Shown one piece after another: positions 53,246 through 62,182 of a stretch of 64,000 nt of DNA. This stretch comes from Halomonas maura. Lineage in GTDB: Bacteria > Pseudomonadota > Gammaproteobacteria > Pseudomonadales > Halomonadaceae. A program made the translations under genes and the position numbers. The stretch lies in NCBI RefSeq assembly GCF_030409305.1, contig NZ_JAUFPQ010000013.1:62001-126000 (forward strand). The letters run 5' to 3'. Under the pieces are notes generated by a model. The model was given only the letters and a program-made list of their open reading frames with translations. It had not been told where the DNA came from and made no database searches. Position 1 is the stretch's first letter. The number at the start of each line of letters is the position of its first letter.

Positions 53246-53934
53246 GTGCCTACCGACGCCTCCAGGATGCCACCCGCGCCGAGCGCGAGTGGCTGCTGGC
53301 CACCCCCCTGCTGACCCGTGCCGTCGACGGCGAGGTCGGCCGGGACGAGTACCTGGCCTTCCTCGGCCAGGCCTATCACCACGTGCGCTTCACGGTGCCG
53401 CTGATGATGGCCTGCGGCGCCCGCCTGCCGGACCGCCTGGCCTGGCTGCGCGACGCCATGGTGGCGTACATCGACGAGGAGCACGGCCACGAGCGCTGGA
53501 TCCTCGACGACATCCGCGCCGCCGGCGGCGACCCCGAGGCGGCGGCCGCGGCGCCCGCCGACCCGGCCACGGCGCTGATGGTGGCCTACGTGCGCGACCG
53601 CATCGCCCACGACAACCCGGTGGGCTTCCTCGGCATGGTCCAGGTGCTGGAGGGCACCAGCACGGCGGTCGCCACCCGCGCCGCGCAGAGCCTGCAGGAG
53701 AGCCTCGGCCTGCCGGACGACGCCGTTCGCTACCTGAGCTCCCACGGCAGCCTGGATATCGGCCACCTGGCCTTCTTCGAGGGGCTGATCGAGCGGCTCG
53801 ACGAGGCGGACCTGCCGGCGGTGATCGACACCGCGCGCATGGTCTATCGCCTGTATGGCACCATGTTCCGGGGCGTCACCGCCCGCAGCAGGGGCGGCGA
53901 TGCCCCCCGGGAGCTCGCCGATGCCCTGGCCTGA
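53242..53934 (+). CDS. Heme-oxygenase-like diiron enzyme (TenA/UndA-like)
   Basis: 230 residues. All six metal ligands of HDO enzymes can be placed: Glu80-x2-His83 (DEEHGHER), Glu137 (VLEGTS), and His168-x3-Asp172-x2-His175 (SSHGSLDIGH). Such enzymes (UndA, BesC, SznF) oxidise fatty acids or amino acids with a diiron centre. With the ligase and SDR this suggests oxidative modification of a fatty acyl compound. Overlaps neighbouring genes (ATGA and 14 bases). Confidence 0.85.
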   Translation: MSAYRRLQDATRAEREWLLATPLLTRAVDGEVGRDEYLAFLGQAYHHVRFTVPLMMACGARLPDRLAWLRDAMVAYIDEEHGHERWILDDIRAAGGDPEAAAAAPADPATALMVAYVRDRIAHDNPVGFLGMVQVLEGTSTAVATRAAQSLQESLGLPDDAVRYLSSHGSLDIGHLAFFEGLIERLDEADLPAVIDTARMVYRLYGTMFRGVTARSRGGDAPRELADALA

Positions 53935-54751
53935 CCGCGACCGCCTGGCGGGCGGCTGGCCCGCCCAGCGGGTACTGCTCACCGGGGCCAGCGGCGGCAT
54001 CGGCCGGGCACTGGTGGCGGAGCTCGCCGAGGCCGGCGCCCATCTGCTGATCAGCGGGCGCAACGCCGAGATCCTGGAGGCCCTGCGCCGCCACCACCCG
54101 CAACGGGTCTCGGCCCTGCCCGCCGACCTGACCCTCGCCGAGGATCGCCGGCGCCTGGTCGCCGCGGCCCGGGAGGCGGACTGCAACATGCTGCTCAATG
54201 CCGCCGGCATCAACCGCGCCGAGCTGTTCGAGGACGGCGACGACGACGCCATCGCGCAGCTGGTGACCACCAACCTGACCGCCACCCTGCAGCTGACCCG
54301 CGCCCTGCTGCCGCAGCTGCGCACGGCGGAGCACGGGCGCCTGGTCAACCTGGGCTCGGCCTTCGGCCAGATCGGCTACCCGGGCCAGGCCGCCTATTGC
54401 GCCACCAAGTTCGCCCTGCACGGCTTCAGCCAGGCCCTGCGCCGCGAAGTCGCGGACACCTCGCTGCGGGTGCTGTACATCGCCCCCCGGGCCACGTGCA
54501 CCGCCATGAACGCCCCGGCGGTGGAGGCCATGAACCGCGAACTCGGCAACGCCATGGACAGCCCCGAGCGGGTCGCCCGACAGGTGCGCCGCGCCATCGA
54601 ACGCGGCCGCAAGGAGACCCGGCTGGGCGGGCCGGAGCGCCTGTTCGCCCGGCTCAACGCCGTGTTGCCGGGGCTCGTCGACCGCGCCCTGCGACGTCAG
54701 CTGCCCACCATCCGCCGCTTCGTCGGCGCCTCGCGAGGAGACACGCCATGA
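53921..54751 (+). CDS. Short-chain dehydrogenase/reductase
   Basis: 276 residues. NADP(H)-type TGASGGIG (21-28), NAAG (93-96), Ser146, Tyr159 and Lys163 (YCATK) triad. Long C-terminal tail (about 60 residues after the catalytic core), with a basic amphipathic region suited to membrane association. Overlaps the diiron gene and the TPR gene. Confidence 0.9.
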   Translation: MPWPDRDRLAGGWPAQRVLLTGASGGIGRALVAELAEAGAHLLISGRNAEILEALRRHHPQRVSALPADLTLAEDRRRLVAAAREADCNMLLNAAGINRAELFEDGDDDAIAQLVTTNLTATLQLTRALLPQLRTAEHGRLVNLGSAFGQIGYPGQAAYCATKFALHGFSQALRREVADTSLRVLYIAPRATCTAMNAPAVEAMNRELGNAMDSPERVARQVRRAIERGRKETRLGGPERLFARLNAVLPGLVDRALRRQLPTIRRFVGASRGDTP

Positions 54752-55395
54752 CACGCCGCCTCATCCCCCTGCTGCTCGCCGCCCTGGCCTGGCTGGCGAC
54801 GCTGCCCGCCCTGGCCATGGACGCCGAGGTGGCAACGACCGTGCAGCGGCTGCAGGGCCGCTGGGCCGAGATCCGCTACACCCTGCCGGCCGACCGACAG
54901 GCGGCCGCCTATGCCAGCCTGGCGAAGGAGGCCGAGCGGGCACTGGACGCCCACCCCGATGCCGCCGAGCTGCACGCCTGGGCCGGCATCGTGCGCTCCA
55001 CCCAGGCCGGTGCCAGCGGCGGCCTGGCCGCCCTGAGCCTGGTCAAGCAGGCCAGGGCCGAGCTGGAGGCTTCCCTGGCACTGGACCCGCTGGCCCTGGA
55101 CGGGGCCGCCTACACCAGCCTCGGCGCCCTGTACTACCAGGTCCCGGGCTGGCCGCTGTCCTTCGGCGACGACGACCGCGCCGAGCACTACCTGCGCCTT
55201 GGGCTGGCCGCGAACCCCGAGGGACTCGACAGCCTCTACTTCTGGGGCGACTATCTGCACGAGCAGGGGCGTGACGCGCTGGCGCGGCAAGCCCTGCGGC
55301 ATGCCCTGGACGCGCCGCCCCGCCCGGGGCGCGAGCGCGCCGATGCGGGCCGCCGCGAGGAGATCCGCCGCCTGCTCGCCGAGCTCGATCACTGA
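54748..55395 (+). CDS. TPR-containing exported protein
   Basis: 215 residues. Signal peptide (IPLLLAALAWLATLPALA). Helical repeats with TPR-like spacing (AAYASLAKEAERALDAHPDAAELHAW split as EAERALDAHPDAAEL, and LGLAANPEGLDSLYFWGDYL). Overlaps the SDR stop. Role in the operon unknown, probably periplasmic scaffold. Confidence 0.8.
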   Translation: MTRRLIPLLLAALAWLATLPALAMDAEVATTVQRLQGRWAEIRYTLPADRQAAAYASLAKEAERALDAHPDAAELHAWAGIVRSTQAGASGGLAALSLVKQARAELEASLALDPLALDGAAYTSLGALYYQVPGWPLSFGDDDRAEHYLRLGLAANPEGLDSLYFWGDYLHEQGRDALARQALRHALDAPPRPGRERADAGRREEIRRLLAELDH

Positions 55396-55407
55396 CAAGG
55401 ACCGCTC

Positions 55408-56088
55408 ATGCGCATATTGCTGGTGGAGGACGACCCCAGCCTGGCGTCGGGCATTCGCCTGGCGCTGAAACCCGAGCACTACACCGTCGACATCCTCGAC
55501 GATGGCCAGGCGGCGCTAGCCACCCTGAGGGGCAACGAGCCCTTCGATGCCGTCATCCTCGACCTGGGCCTGCCGCGGCTGGACGGCATCGCGGTGCTCG
55601 AGCGCCTGCGCCGCGCCGGCAACCGGGTCCCGGTGCTGGTGCTGACCGCCCGGGACGGCATCGACGACCGCATCCAGGGACTGGATTCCGGCGCCGACGA
55701 CTACCTGACCAAGCCCTTCGAGGTCGCCGAGCTCAAGGCGCGGCTGCGCGCCCTGCTGCGCCGCAGCCAGGGACATGCCAGCAGCGTGATCCGCTTCCGG
55801 GACATCGAGCTCGACCCCGGCACCCGCCGGGTCAGCTTCCGGGGCGAGCCGGTGCAGCTCTCGCGTCGCGAGTTCACCCTGCTGCAGGAGTTCCTCAGCC
55901 ACCCGGGGCGGGTGTTCACCCGGGATACCCTGACCCGGCTGGTCTATGGCTGGGACGAGGACGTCGAGAGCAACGCCATCGAGGTCCACGTGCACCACCT
56001 GCGCCGCAAGCTCGCCCCCGAGATGATCCGCACCCTGCGCGGCATCGGCTACGTGATGGACAAGCCGCCACAGGACGGCGGCGCATGA
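55408..56088 (+). CDS. OmpR-family response regulator (PmrA/QseB-like)
   Basis: 226 residues. Receiver with acidic pocket EDD (7-9), phospho-acceptor Asp52 (ILDLGLP) and Lys in TKPFE. OmpR-type winged helix at 130-220 ending with RRKLAPEMIRTLRGIGY. DNA-binding motif of the PmrA/QseB class fits the two 6-5-6 boxes at 51114 and 57501. Overlaps the kinase gene by 4 bases. Confidence 0.93.
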   Translation: MRILLVEDDPSLASGIRLALKPEHYTVDILDDGQAALATLRGNEPFDAVILDLGLPRLDGIAVLERLRRAGNRVPVLVLTARDGIDDRIQGLDSGADDYLTKPFEVAELKARLRALLRRSQGHASSVIRFRDIELDPGTRRVSFRGEPVQLSRREFTLLQEFLSHPGRVFTRDTLTRLVYGWDEDVESNAIEVHVHHLRRKLAPEMIRTLRGIGYVMDKPPQDGGA

Positions 56089-57461
56089 GCTCGATCCGCC
56101 GCCGCACCCTGGGGATCGTGCTGCTGGTGTTCGGGCTCAGCATGCTGGTGATCGGCGTCACCAGCTACCGGGATGCCGCCCACGAGGTCGAGGAGCTGTT
56201 CGATGCCCGGCTGACCCAGAACGCCCGTCTCCTCGAGGGCCTGATGCGCGCCCCGCTGCCCGACGAGCGCCGCGACGCCCTGCTGGAAAGCCTCGAGAGC
56301 GCCCTGCAACGGGCCGACCAGGCCGACAAGCGCATCGCCGGCCATCGCTACGAGAGCAAGCTGACCTTCCAGGTCTGGCGGGGGGACAGCCTGCTGCTGC
56401 GCTCGGCCAGTGCCCCGGCGAGGCCCTTCACCCCGCTGCGTGACGGCTACGAGGACGTGCAGCTGGATAACCATGCCTGGCGGGTCTATGCCCTGAGCGG
56501 CCCCGATGACGGCCTGCGGGTGCTGGTCGGCGAGCGGGAAGACGTGCGCGGCGAACTGGTGCGGCTCATCGCGCTGCGCACCCTCACCCCGGACCTGGTC
56601 GGTCTCCCGGTGCTGGCGCTGCTGCTGTGGTGGGCCATCGGCTGGGGGCTGCGCCCGCTGTCGCGCATGGCCGACCATATCCGCAGCCGCGATCCCCAGA
56701 ACCTGCGCCCCCTGCCCGCCTCGCCGCTGCCCCGGGAACTCGCCACCATCGCCGGCGCCCTGAACCGGCTGCTCGAGCGGATCCGCGACCTGCGCACCCG
56801 GGAGAAGCGGTTCATCGCCGATGCCGCCCACGAGCTGCGCACCCCGCTGGCGGTGCTGGACCTGCACGCCCAGAACGCCCTGGCCACCGCGGACCCGGAC
56901 GATCGCCGCGAGGCGCTGACCCAGTTGCGCGACGGGGTCGCCCGGGCCACCCGACTGGTCACCCAGCTGCTGACCCTGGCCCGCCTGGACCCCGAGCAGG
57001 AGGCCGACGCCGCCGGCCAGCTGGTCGACCTGCTCCACGACACCCGCGAGGCCCTGGCCGAGCTGATGCCGCTGGCCGCCGATCGCGACCAGGACATCCG
57101 GCTCGACGCCGACGAGGACAGCGACTGGTCGCTGACCGCCGAGCCCGGCGCCATCGCCACCCTGGTGCAGAACCTGGTCGGCAACGCCCTGCAGCATTCG
57201 CCGCCGGGCGCCCGGGTACGGGTCACGCTGACGGCCTCGCCGCATCTGCTCGGCCTGAGTGTCGATGACCAGGGCACCGGCATCCCCCCGGCCCGGCGCG
57301 CCCAGGCCCTCGAGCGCTTCCACCGCGCCGGCCCGGGCGCCGGGGCCGGCCTCGGCCTGTCCATCGTCGACCGCCTCGTGCAGCGCCATGGGGGCCAGCT
57401 GGTTCTGGACGAGGCCCCGGGTGGCGGGCTGCGCGTCGTCGCCCGGCTGCCCCGGTGCTGA
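56085..57461 (+). CDS. Sensor histidine kinase (QseC/PmrB-like)
   Basis: 458 residues. First membrane helix about 10-28, periplasmic domain 30-165, second helix about 170-190, HAMP, HisKA with phospho-acceptor His249 (DAAHELRTPLAV), HATPase with NALQHSP (N box), DQGTGIPP and GLGLSIVDRL. Last gene of the operon. Signal unknown. Confidence 0.92.
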   Translation: MSSIRRRTLGIVLLVFGLSMLVIGVTSYRDAAHEVEELFDARLTQNARLLEGLMRAPLPDERRDALLESLESALQRADQADKRIAGHRYESKLTFQVWRGDSLLLRSASAPARPFTPLRDGYEDVQLDNHAWRVYALSGPDDGLRVLVGEREDVRGELVRLIALRTLTPDLVGLPVLALLLWWAIGWGLRPLSRMADHIRSRDPQNLRPLPASPLPRELATIAGALNRLLERIRDLRTREKRFIADAAHELRTPLAVLDLHAQNALATADPDDRREALTQLRDGVARATRLVTQLLTLARLDPEQEADAAGQLVDLLHDTREALAELMPLAADRDQDIRLDADEDSDWSLTAEPGAIATLVQNLVGNALQHSPPGARVRVTLTASPHLLGLSVDDQGTGIPPARRAQALERFHRAGPGAGAGLGLSIVDRLVQRHGGQLVLDEAPGGGLRVVARLPRC

Positions 57462-57500
57462 CCGCCTGGTGTCACAGTTGTTATCGAAATGTCACCTTTG

Positions 57501-57517
57501 TTTAAGCCCACCTTAAG
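57501..57517 (+). promoter_or_regulatory. PmrA/QseB-type box upstream of the small membrane-protein gene
   Basis: TTTAAG, 5 bases, CTTAAG direct repeat, 70 bases before ATG 57587. Same form as the box at 51114. Confidence 0.7.
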
Positions 57518-57586
57518 CTGACGCCCCTAACGTGGTTACATCGTGAGCCAAGCTGACGACAACAGCGACACGCGAGGAGCATGCCG

Positions 57587-57868
57587 ATGACACAGACGAT
57601 TCCGATGGCATCAGGCGCGGCCCGGCAGCGAGCCAACTGGCTGGTGATGGCCGGGGTGCTGGTACTCGCCGCGGGCGGGCTGATCGCCTGCTGGGGCAAG
57701 GTGGGCCTGCCGCTGGGCCTGATCGGCCTGGCCGCCGCGGCGACCGCCCTGCTGCGCCCGGAGCGCCATGAGCCCGGCGACCCCGAAGCCGCCAGCCGCA
57801 CCATGAGTCTCCAGCACCTCAGCCAGGCCAGCCTGCTGACCCTGGCCGCCCTGCAGCTGGCCGCCTGA
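57587..57868 (+). CDS. Small two-helix membrane protein in the hemolysin regulon
   Basis: 93 residues from ATG 57587 (GAGGAG 8 bases before; the ATG at 57581 is too close). Two helices (LVMAGVLVLAAGGLIACW and LGLIGLAAAATALLR) and a cytoplasmic-side tail. No family. Preceded by its own regulator box. Likely target of the adjacent two-component system. Confidence 0.65.
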   Translation: MTQTIPMASGAARQRANWLVMAGVLVLAAGGLIACWGKVGLPLGLIGLAAAATALLRPERHEPGDPEAASRTMSLQHLSQASLLTLAALQLAA

Positions 57869-57879
57869 GGCCCTTCGCG

Positions 57880-59328
57880 TCAGGGCCCCTCCCGGGTCAC
57901 CACTCTCGGCGACCCGGCGGGCAGCACCTGCAGCGACCTCAGGAAAGCGATGATGGCCCGGCGGTCCTCCAGCGCGAGGACCGCGAAGGCATCCCGGACT
58001 CCGCGCGCCTCGCCACCATGCGCCAGGACGGCCTCGCTGATCGTCGTCAGGTCGCCGCGGTGGCCATAGGGCGCCGAGTTGCCCACGTCCCACAGCTTGC
58101 GGGTGAGGAAGAACTCGGCCCCCGGCCGGCCTTCCTGGTCGGGCCGATCCTGGGCCAGGGTCTCGTTGCAGAAGACGCGGATCGCCTCCGCAGCCTGCGG
58201 CGGGTCGCAGAGGTCGTGGCGCTTCAGGTCGGTAAAGGCCCGGACGATGGCGCCGCCCCGGGGCGCCGGCTCGAGGTGAGGCCCCTCCCCCTCGCGGGTC
58301 AGGTCGAAGGCGATGGCCTGGGCGGTGTCGCTGAGGGTCCCCGGCGGATTGAGGGCATAGGGCTCGACGAAGTGGCGGCTCTCCAGGCGCATCGCCGGCA
58401 CGTGGCAGCCGGCGCAGCCGATGTCCTCGAACAGCCGCTCGCCCCGCACCACCCGGGCCGCCGCCTCCGGGGCCGCGGGCATCAGCCGCCCGGGCACGCC
58501 CAGCGACGCCTGGAAGACGGTCACCGCGGTGATGTCGCCGACCGTCAGTTCCCGCGTCACGCCGTCCTCGTCGTGATCTCCCGCCGGCGACCTGGCGGGG
58601 TTCAGCTCGAAGTGCTCCTCCGCCTGCATGCCGTGGTGGTGGTTGAAGGCGCCGACCGTGAATGCCCGCAGCGACCGCCGGACCCCCGACTGGTGGAATG
58701 GCTTGACGACCAGATCCGGGTCGATGCCCTGGCTGGACACCACCTCCCCGTCGGTGATCGTCACCCCGAAGTCGACCCCCTTGGAGGACAGCACCCAGGT
58801 GCCGTCACCCCGCTCGGCGGCCTGGCGCTGCAGGTCGGCCGTCATCTCCCTGGCCAGCATGTCGATGGCCCCGGCGCCGAACATGCCCAGGGTGTTGCGG
58901 CTGTTGCTGAAGCGGGCGCTGACGCTCTCGATGACCGGATCCTGCGCCTGGGCCATGACGAAGACGTTGACCACGAACTCACCGGCCCCGCCCGGGCGGG
59001 GATCGATATGGCAGCCGGCACAGGAATTCGCGTCGGGCGCCGAGGTGCGGATGAAGTGCGGCTCGTCCGGGGCGCGTTTCTCGCCGGTGCCGGTGCTGGC
59101 CGGACGGCCCTGGCCATCACACCGGTTGAACTTGGCCACGAACAGCTCACGGCCTCGCTGCACGAGCCGCTCGAAGGCTATCTGGCCGGCGACGATATCG
59201 GCCTGCTCCAGGTGGCTCGACAGCGCGGGCTCATCGGCCAGGTCGGGCGGGCACTGGTGAGGCTCATGAGCCATCCCCACCGACATCGCCAGCCACAGGA
59301 CCAACAGCCCCAGCGCCACCTTCCCCAT
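57880..59328 (-). CDS. Di-heme oxidoreductase family protein (DUF1111)
   Basis: 482 residues. Signal peptide (LGLLVLWLAMSVGMAHE). Two heme c sites: CAGCH at NSCAGCHID and at IGCAGCHVP. Fold and ligand positions match the di-heme DUF1111 family related to MauG or cytochrome c peroxidase. No obvious electron donor nearby. GAGGAGG before ATG 59328. Confidence 0.9.
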   Translation of the reverse strand: MGKVALGLLVLWLAMSVGMAHEPHQCPPDLADEPALSSHLEQADIVAGQIAFERLVQRGRELFVAKFNRCDGQGRPASTGTGEKRAPDEPHFIRTSAPDANSCAGCHIDPRPGGAGEFVVNVFVMAQAQDPVIESVSARFSNSRNTLGMFGAGAIDMLAREMTADLQRQAAERGDGTWVLSSKGVDFGVTITDGEVVSSQGIDPDLVVKPFHQSGVRRSLRAFTVGAFNHHHGMQAEEHFELNPARSPAGDHDEDGVTRELTVGDITAVTVFQASLGVPGRLMPAAPEAAARVVRGERLFEDIGCAGCHVPAMRLESRHFVEPYALNPPGTLSDTAQAIAFDLTREGEGPHLEPAPRGGAIVRAFTDLKRHDLCDPPQAAEAIRVFCNETLAQDRPDQEGRPGAEFFLTRKLWDVGNSAPYGHRGDLTTISEAVLAHGGEARGVRDAFAVLALEDRRAIIAFLRSLQVLPAGSPRVVTREGP

Positions 59329-59548
59329 AGAGCCTCCTCGGGCGGCCCCCTCGTCCAGCTCCCCTCGCCCCCGGCACACCACCGCGGAGAGGCGGTAAAC
59401 CGCCCCCTTGTCTTCACTATAGGAATCCCCGCGAGGGTCGGGTGCCGGACGGCTTATGACTTTTCGCTCGATCCCCATGCCGACGGCCGTGCGCCCCGCA
59501 CGGGGCGGCTTTACAGCCTGCGGCCGAACGAGGATAGTGACGACTGAC

Positions 59549-59632
59549 GACAGGGGCGCCGGCGCGGCAGGCCGCACCGGCTGAGAGGCACCCTTACCAC
59601 CTGACCCGGATAATGCCGGCGGAGGGAGTCGT
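59549..59632 (+). promoter_or_regulatory. TPP riboswitch
   Basis: Conserved pieces in order: ACAGGGGCG, GCTGAGAGGCACCC, ACCTGACCCGGATAATGCC, then GGAGGGAGT. This is the thiamine pyrophosphate aptamer core. Upstream of thiM; lowers expression when thiamine is plentiful. Confidence 0.92.
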
Positions 59633-59652
59633 GCCGGCCGCTCCTGGCCCGC

Positions 59653-59673
59653 GCCTCCCCTCCCCCGGGAGGC
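59653..59673 (+). promoter_or_regulatory. SD-sequestering hairpin before thiM
   Basis: GCCTCCC (59653-59659) pairs with GGGAGGC (59667-59673), which holds the ribosome site of thiM, so the riboswitch likely acts on translation. Confidence 0.55.
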
Positions 59674-59676
59674 CCT

Positions 59677-60483
59677 ATGCATTCCATCGATCCCGCCGAG
59701 CACCTGGCTCGGGTCCGCGCGTCCACGCCGCTGGTCCACAACATCACCAATCTTGTGGCGATGAACACCATGGCCAATGTGCTGCTGGCCCTGGGGGCCT
59801 CGCCGGCCATGGTGCACGCCCGCGAGGAAGTGACCGAGTTCGTCGCCCTGGCGAGCGCGCTGACCGTCAATATCGGCACCCTCTCCCCGCCCTGGGTGGA
59901 CGCCATGGACGACGCCGCCCGGGCCGCGACGGCGGCGGCCACGCCCTGGGTCCTCGACCCCGTCGCGGTGGGCGCCACCACCCTGCGCCGCGCGGCCGGT
60001 GCCCGGCTGCTGGCCCTGGGCCCCACCGCGATCCGCGGCAATGCCTCGGAGATCCTGGCCCTGGCCGACCAGGGCGGCGGAGGCCGCGGCGTGGACAGCA
60101 CCGATGCGAGCGCCACCGCCACACAGGCCGCGGTGACCCTGGCCCGCCGCAGCGGCGCCGTGGTCGCGGTCACCGGCGAGGTCGACCTGGTCACCGACGG
60201 CCGGCGCCTGGCGCGGATCGCCGGCGGCCATGCCCTGATGCCGCGGGTCACCACCCTGGGCTGCGCCCTGACCGGCGTGGTCGGCGCCTACCTGGCCGGG
60301 GCCGAGGATGCCTTCGCCGCCACGGTGGCGGCCCTGGCCGGCTACGCCGTGGCCGGGGAGAGGGCCGGCGAGATCGCCGAAGGTCCGGGCAGCTTCGCCG
60401 TGGCCTTCCTCGATGCCCTCCACGCCCTGGACGGCCCCACCCTCACCGCGCGCACGCGCCTGGAGATCACCGATGCGAGCTGA
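59677..60483 (+). CDS. thiM: Hydroxyethylthiazole kinase
   Basis: 268 residues. Ribokinase-like fold: VHNITNLVAMN near the N terminus and VLDPVAVGATTLRR, TGEVDLVTDG, TTLGCALTGVVGAYLAG with phosphate/catalytic Cys. Phosphorylates thiazole for thiamine salvage. Overlaps thiE by 11 bases. Confidence 0.95.
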   Translation: MHSIDPAEHLARVRASTPLVHNITNLVAMNTMANVLLALGASPAMVHAREEVTEFVALASALTVNIGTLSPPWVDAMDDAARAATAAATPWVLDPVAVGATTLRRAAGARLLALGPTAIRGNASEILALADQGGGGRGVDSTDASATATQAAVTLARRSGAVVAVTGEVDLVTDGRRLARIAGGHALMPRVTTLGCALTGVVGAYLAGAEDAFAATVAALAGYAVAGERAGEIAEGPGSFAVAFLDALHALDGPTLTARTRLEITDAS

Positions 60484-61087
60484 CTTGTCCCTCTACCTGG
60501 TCACCGACCCGCGCCTGTGCGAGTCCCATGGCCTGGTCGAGACCGTCATGGCCGCGGTGCGCGGCGGAGTGAGCCTGGTGCAGCTGCGCGACAAGCATGC
60601 CAGCGACGCCGAACTCGTGTCCCTGGCGCGCCGGCTCAAGACGGCGCTGGCCGGCAGCGGCGTGCCCTTGATCATCAACGATCGCCTGGAGGTGGCACTC
60701 GCCGGCGGCGCCGATGGCCTGCATATCGGCCAGGACGACGGCGAGGTGGCCGATGCCCGCGCCGCGCTGGGCCCCGAGGCCATCCTCGGCCTCTCGGTAC
60801 AGACCCCTGAGCAGCTCGCCCGGCTCGACGCGAGGCGGCTCGACTACCTGGGCCTGGGGCCGGTCTTCGCCACCCCGTCCAAGCACGACCACGCCCGGCC
60901 GCTGGGCTTCGCGGGCCTGGCCGAGCTGGTGGCGGCGAGCCCCCTGCCGACGGTGGCCATCGGCGGGCTCAAGGCCGAGCACGCCCGGGACGTGTACCGG
61001 GCGGGGGCCGACGGCCTGGCGGTGATCTCCGCCATCTGCGGCACCCCGGATCCCGAGGCCGCCGCCCGCGCCTTCCCGAGACGCTGA
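60473..61087 (+). CDS. thiE: Thiamine phosphate synthase
   Basis: 204 residues from ATG 60473. TIM barrel with QLRDKHASD (pyrophosphate site), INDRLEVALAGGADGLHIGQDD and LGPVFATPSKHD, GGLKAEHARDV. Joins thiazole phosphate and HMP-PP. Same transcript as thiM under the TPP riboswitch. Confidence 0.95.
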   Translation: MRADLSLYLVTDPRLCESHGLVETVMAAVRGGVSLVQLRDKHASDAELVSLARRLKTALAGSGVPLIINDRLEVALAGGADGLHIGQDDGEVADARAALGPEAILGLSVQTPEQLARLDARRLDYLGLGPVFATPSKHDHARPLGFAGLAELVAASPLPTVAIGGLKAEHARDVYRAGADGLAVISAICGTPDPEAAARAFPRR

Positions 61088-61151
61088 GCCCGGCTACCCG
61101 GCGACGGACAATCGTCCTGGACCTGATGGGTTGCACGGCAACCCACGCGGC

Positions 61152-62027
61152 CTAGGCGCTGGGACGGCGGTTCAGGGCGGTGCGTCGCTCGTGATAGGCG
61201 ATGGCCAGGCCGCTGGCGATGATCAGCGAGCCGCCCAGTAACACCCACAGGTCCGGCACCTCGTCCCAGAAGGCCCAGCCCAGCAGCACCGCCCACAGCA
61301 GGGCCGTGTAGTCGAAGGGCGCGGCCAGCGCCGCCGGGGCATGGCGGAAGGCCAGGGTGAGCCCGGCCATGGCGCCCACTCCGAGGCAGCCGGCCGTCAG
61401 GAAGGCCGGCCAGTGCAGGGGCGCCGGCGTCTGCCAGACCCAGGGCAGGGTCGTGGCCGAGACCAGCAGCGGCACCAGGGTGGTGTAGAAGACCATCGCC
61501 CAGAGATGCTCGCGCTCGCCGTAGCGACGCGCGGTGAGCATGGTCAGGGCATAGAACACCGCCGCCGCCACCACCACCAGGGCCCCGGGCTGGAAGCTGT
61601 CACCACCCGGCCGGACCACCACCAGCACCCCGACGAAGCCCAGCAGGGTGGCCAGCACCGTGAAGCGGTCGACCCGCTCGCCGAGTAGCGGCACCGACAG
61701 CAGGGTCACGAACAGCGGCGCGGCGAAGGCGATGGCGGTGGTCTCGGCCAGCGGCAGCAGGGTCAGCCCCCACATGAAGCAGATCATGGTGCCGCTGAAG
61801 ATCAGCCCGCGCAGCAGGTGCACGCCCGGCCGCCGCGTGCGCAGGGTCCGCAGCCCGCCATTGAACCGCGCGATCAGCACGATCAGCGGCAACGAGACCA
61901 GGGTGCGAAAGAAGATGATCTGCAGTGGCGAATGGGTCTCGCCCAGCCACTTGGTGATGGCGTCGCCCAGCGCCAGGCACAGCACCCCGCCACACATGTA
62001 CAGGATGCCCTTCAGCGACGATGACAT
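61152..62027 (-). CDS. EamA/DMT-family exporter
   Basis: 291 residues, about 10 membrane helices in two EamA repeats (DAITKWLGETHSPLQIIFFRT typical of repeat one; PFDYTALLWAVLLGWAFWDE of repeat two). Drug/metabolite exporter; substrate unknown. Convergent with thiE and follows the terminator of the carboxypeptidase gene upstream. Confidence 0.9.
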   Translation of the reverse strand: MSSSLKGILYMCGGVLCLALGDAITKWLGETHSPLQIIFFRTLVSLPLIVLIARFNGGLRTLRTRRPGVHLLRGLIFSGTMICFMWGLTLLPLAETTAIAFAAPLFVTLLSVPLLGERVDRFTVLATLLGFVGVLVVVRPGGDSFQPGALVVVAAAVFYALTMLTARRYGEREHLWAMVFYTTLVPLLVSATTLPWVWQTPAPLHWPAFLTAGCLGVGAMAGLTLAFRHAPAALAAPFDYTALLWAVLLGWAFWDEVPDLWVLLGGSLIIASGLAIAYHERRTALNRRPSA

Positions 62028-62072
62028 GCGAACCGCCTCCTTGCATCGCTCCCCCGAGTCCCGGGGAGGGAG

Positions 62073-62104
62073 AAAAAACCACCCCGCCGGGCAAACCGGC
62101 GGGG
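62073..62104 (-). terminator. Rho-independent terminator of the D-Ala-D-Ala carboxypeptidase gene
   Basis: CCCCGCCGG/CCGGCGGGG stem (62082-62104); minus strand continues GGTTTTTT. Confidence 0.85.
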
Positions 62105-62182
62105 CGAGGATTCCCTACCAACCTAAGGGGCGCCGCGAGCGGCGGCAAGGCTTGCGGATAGGTTCCGGATGAACCGTCACAC

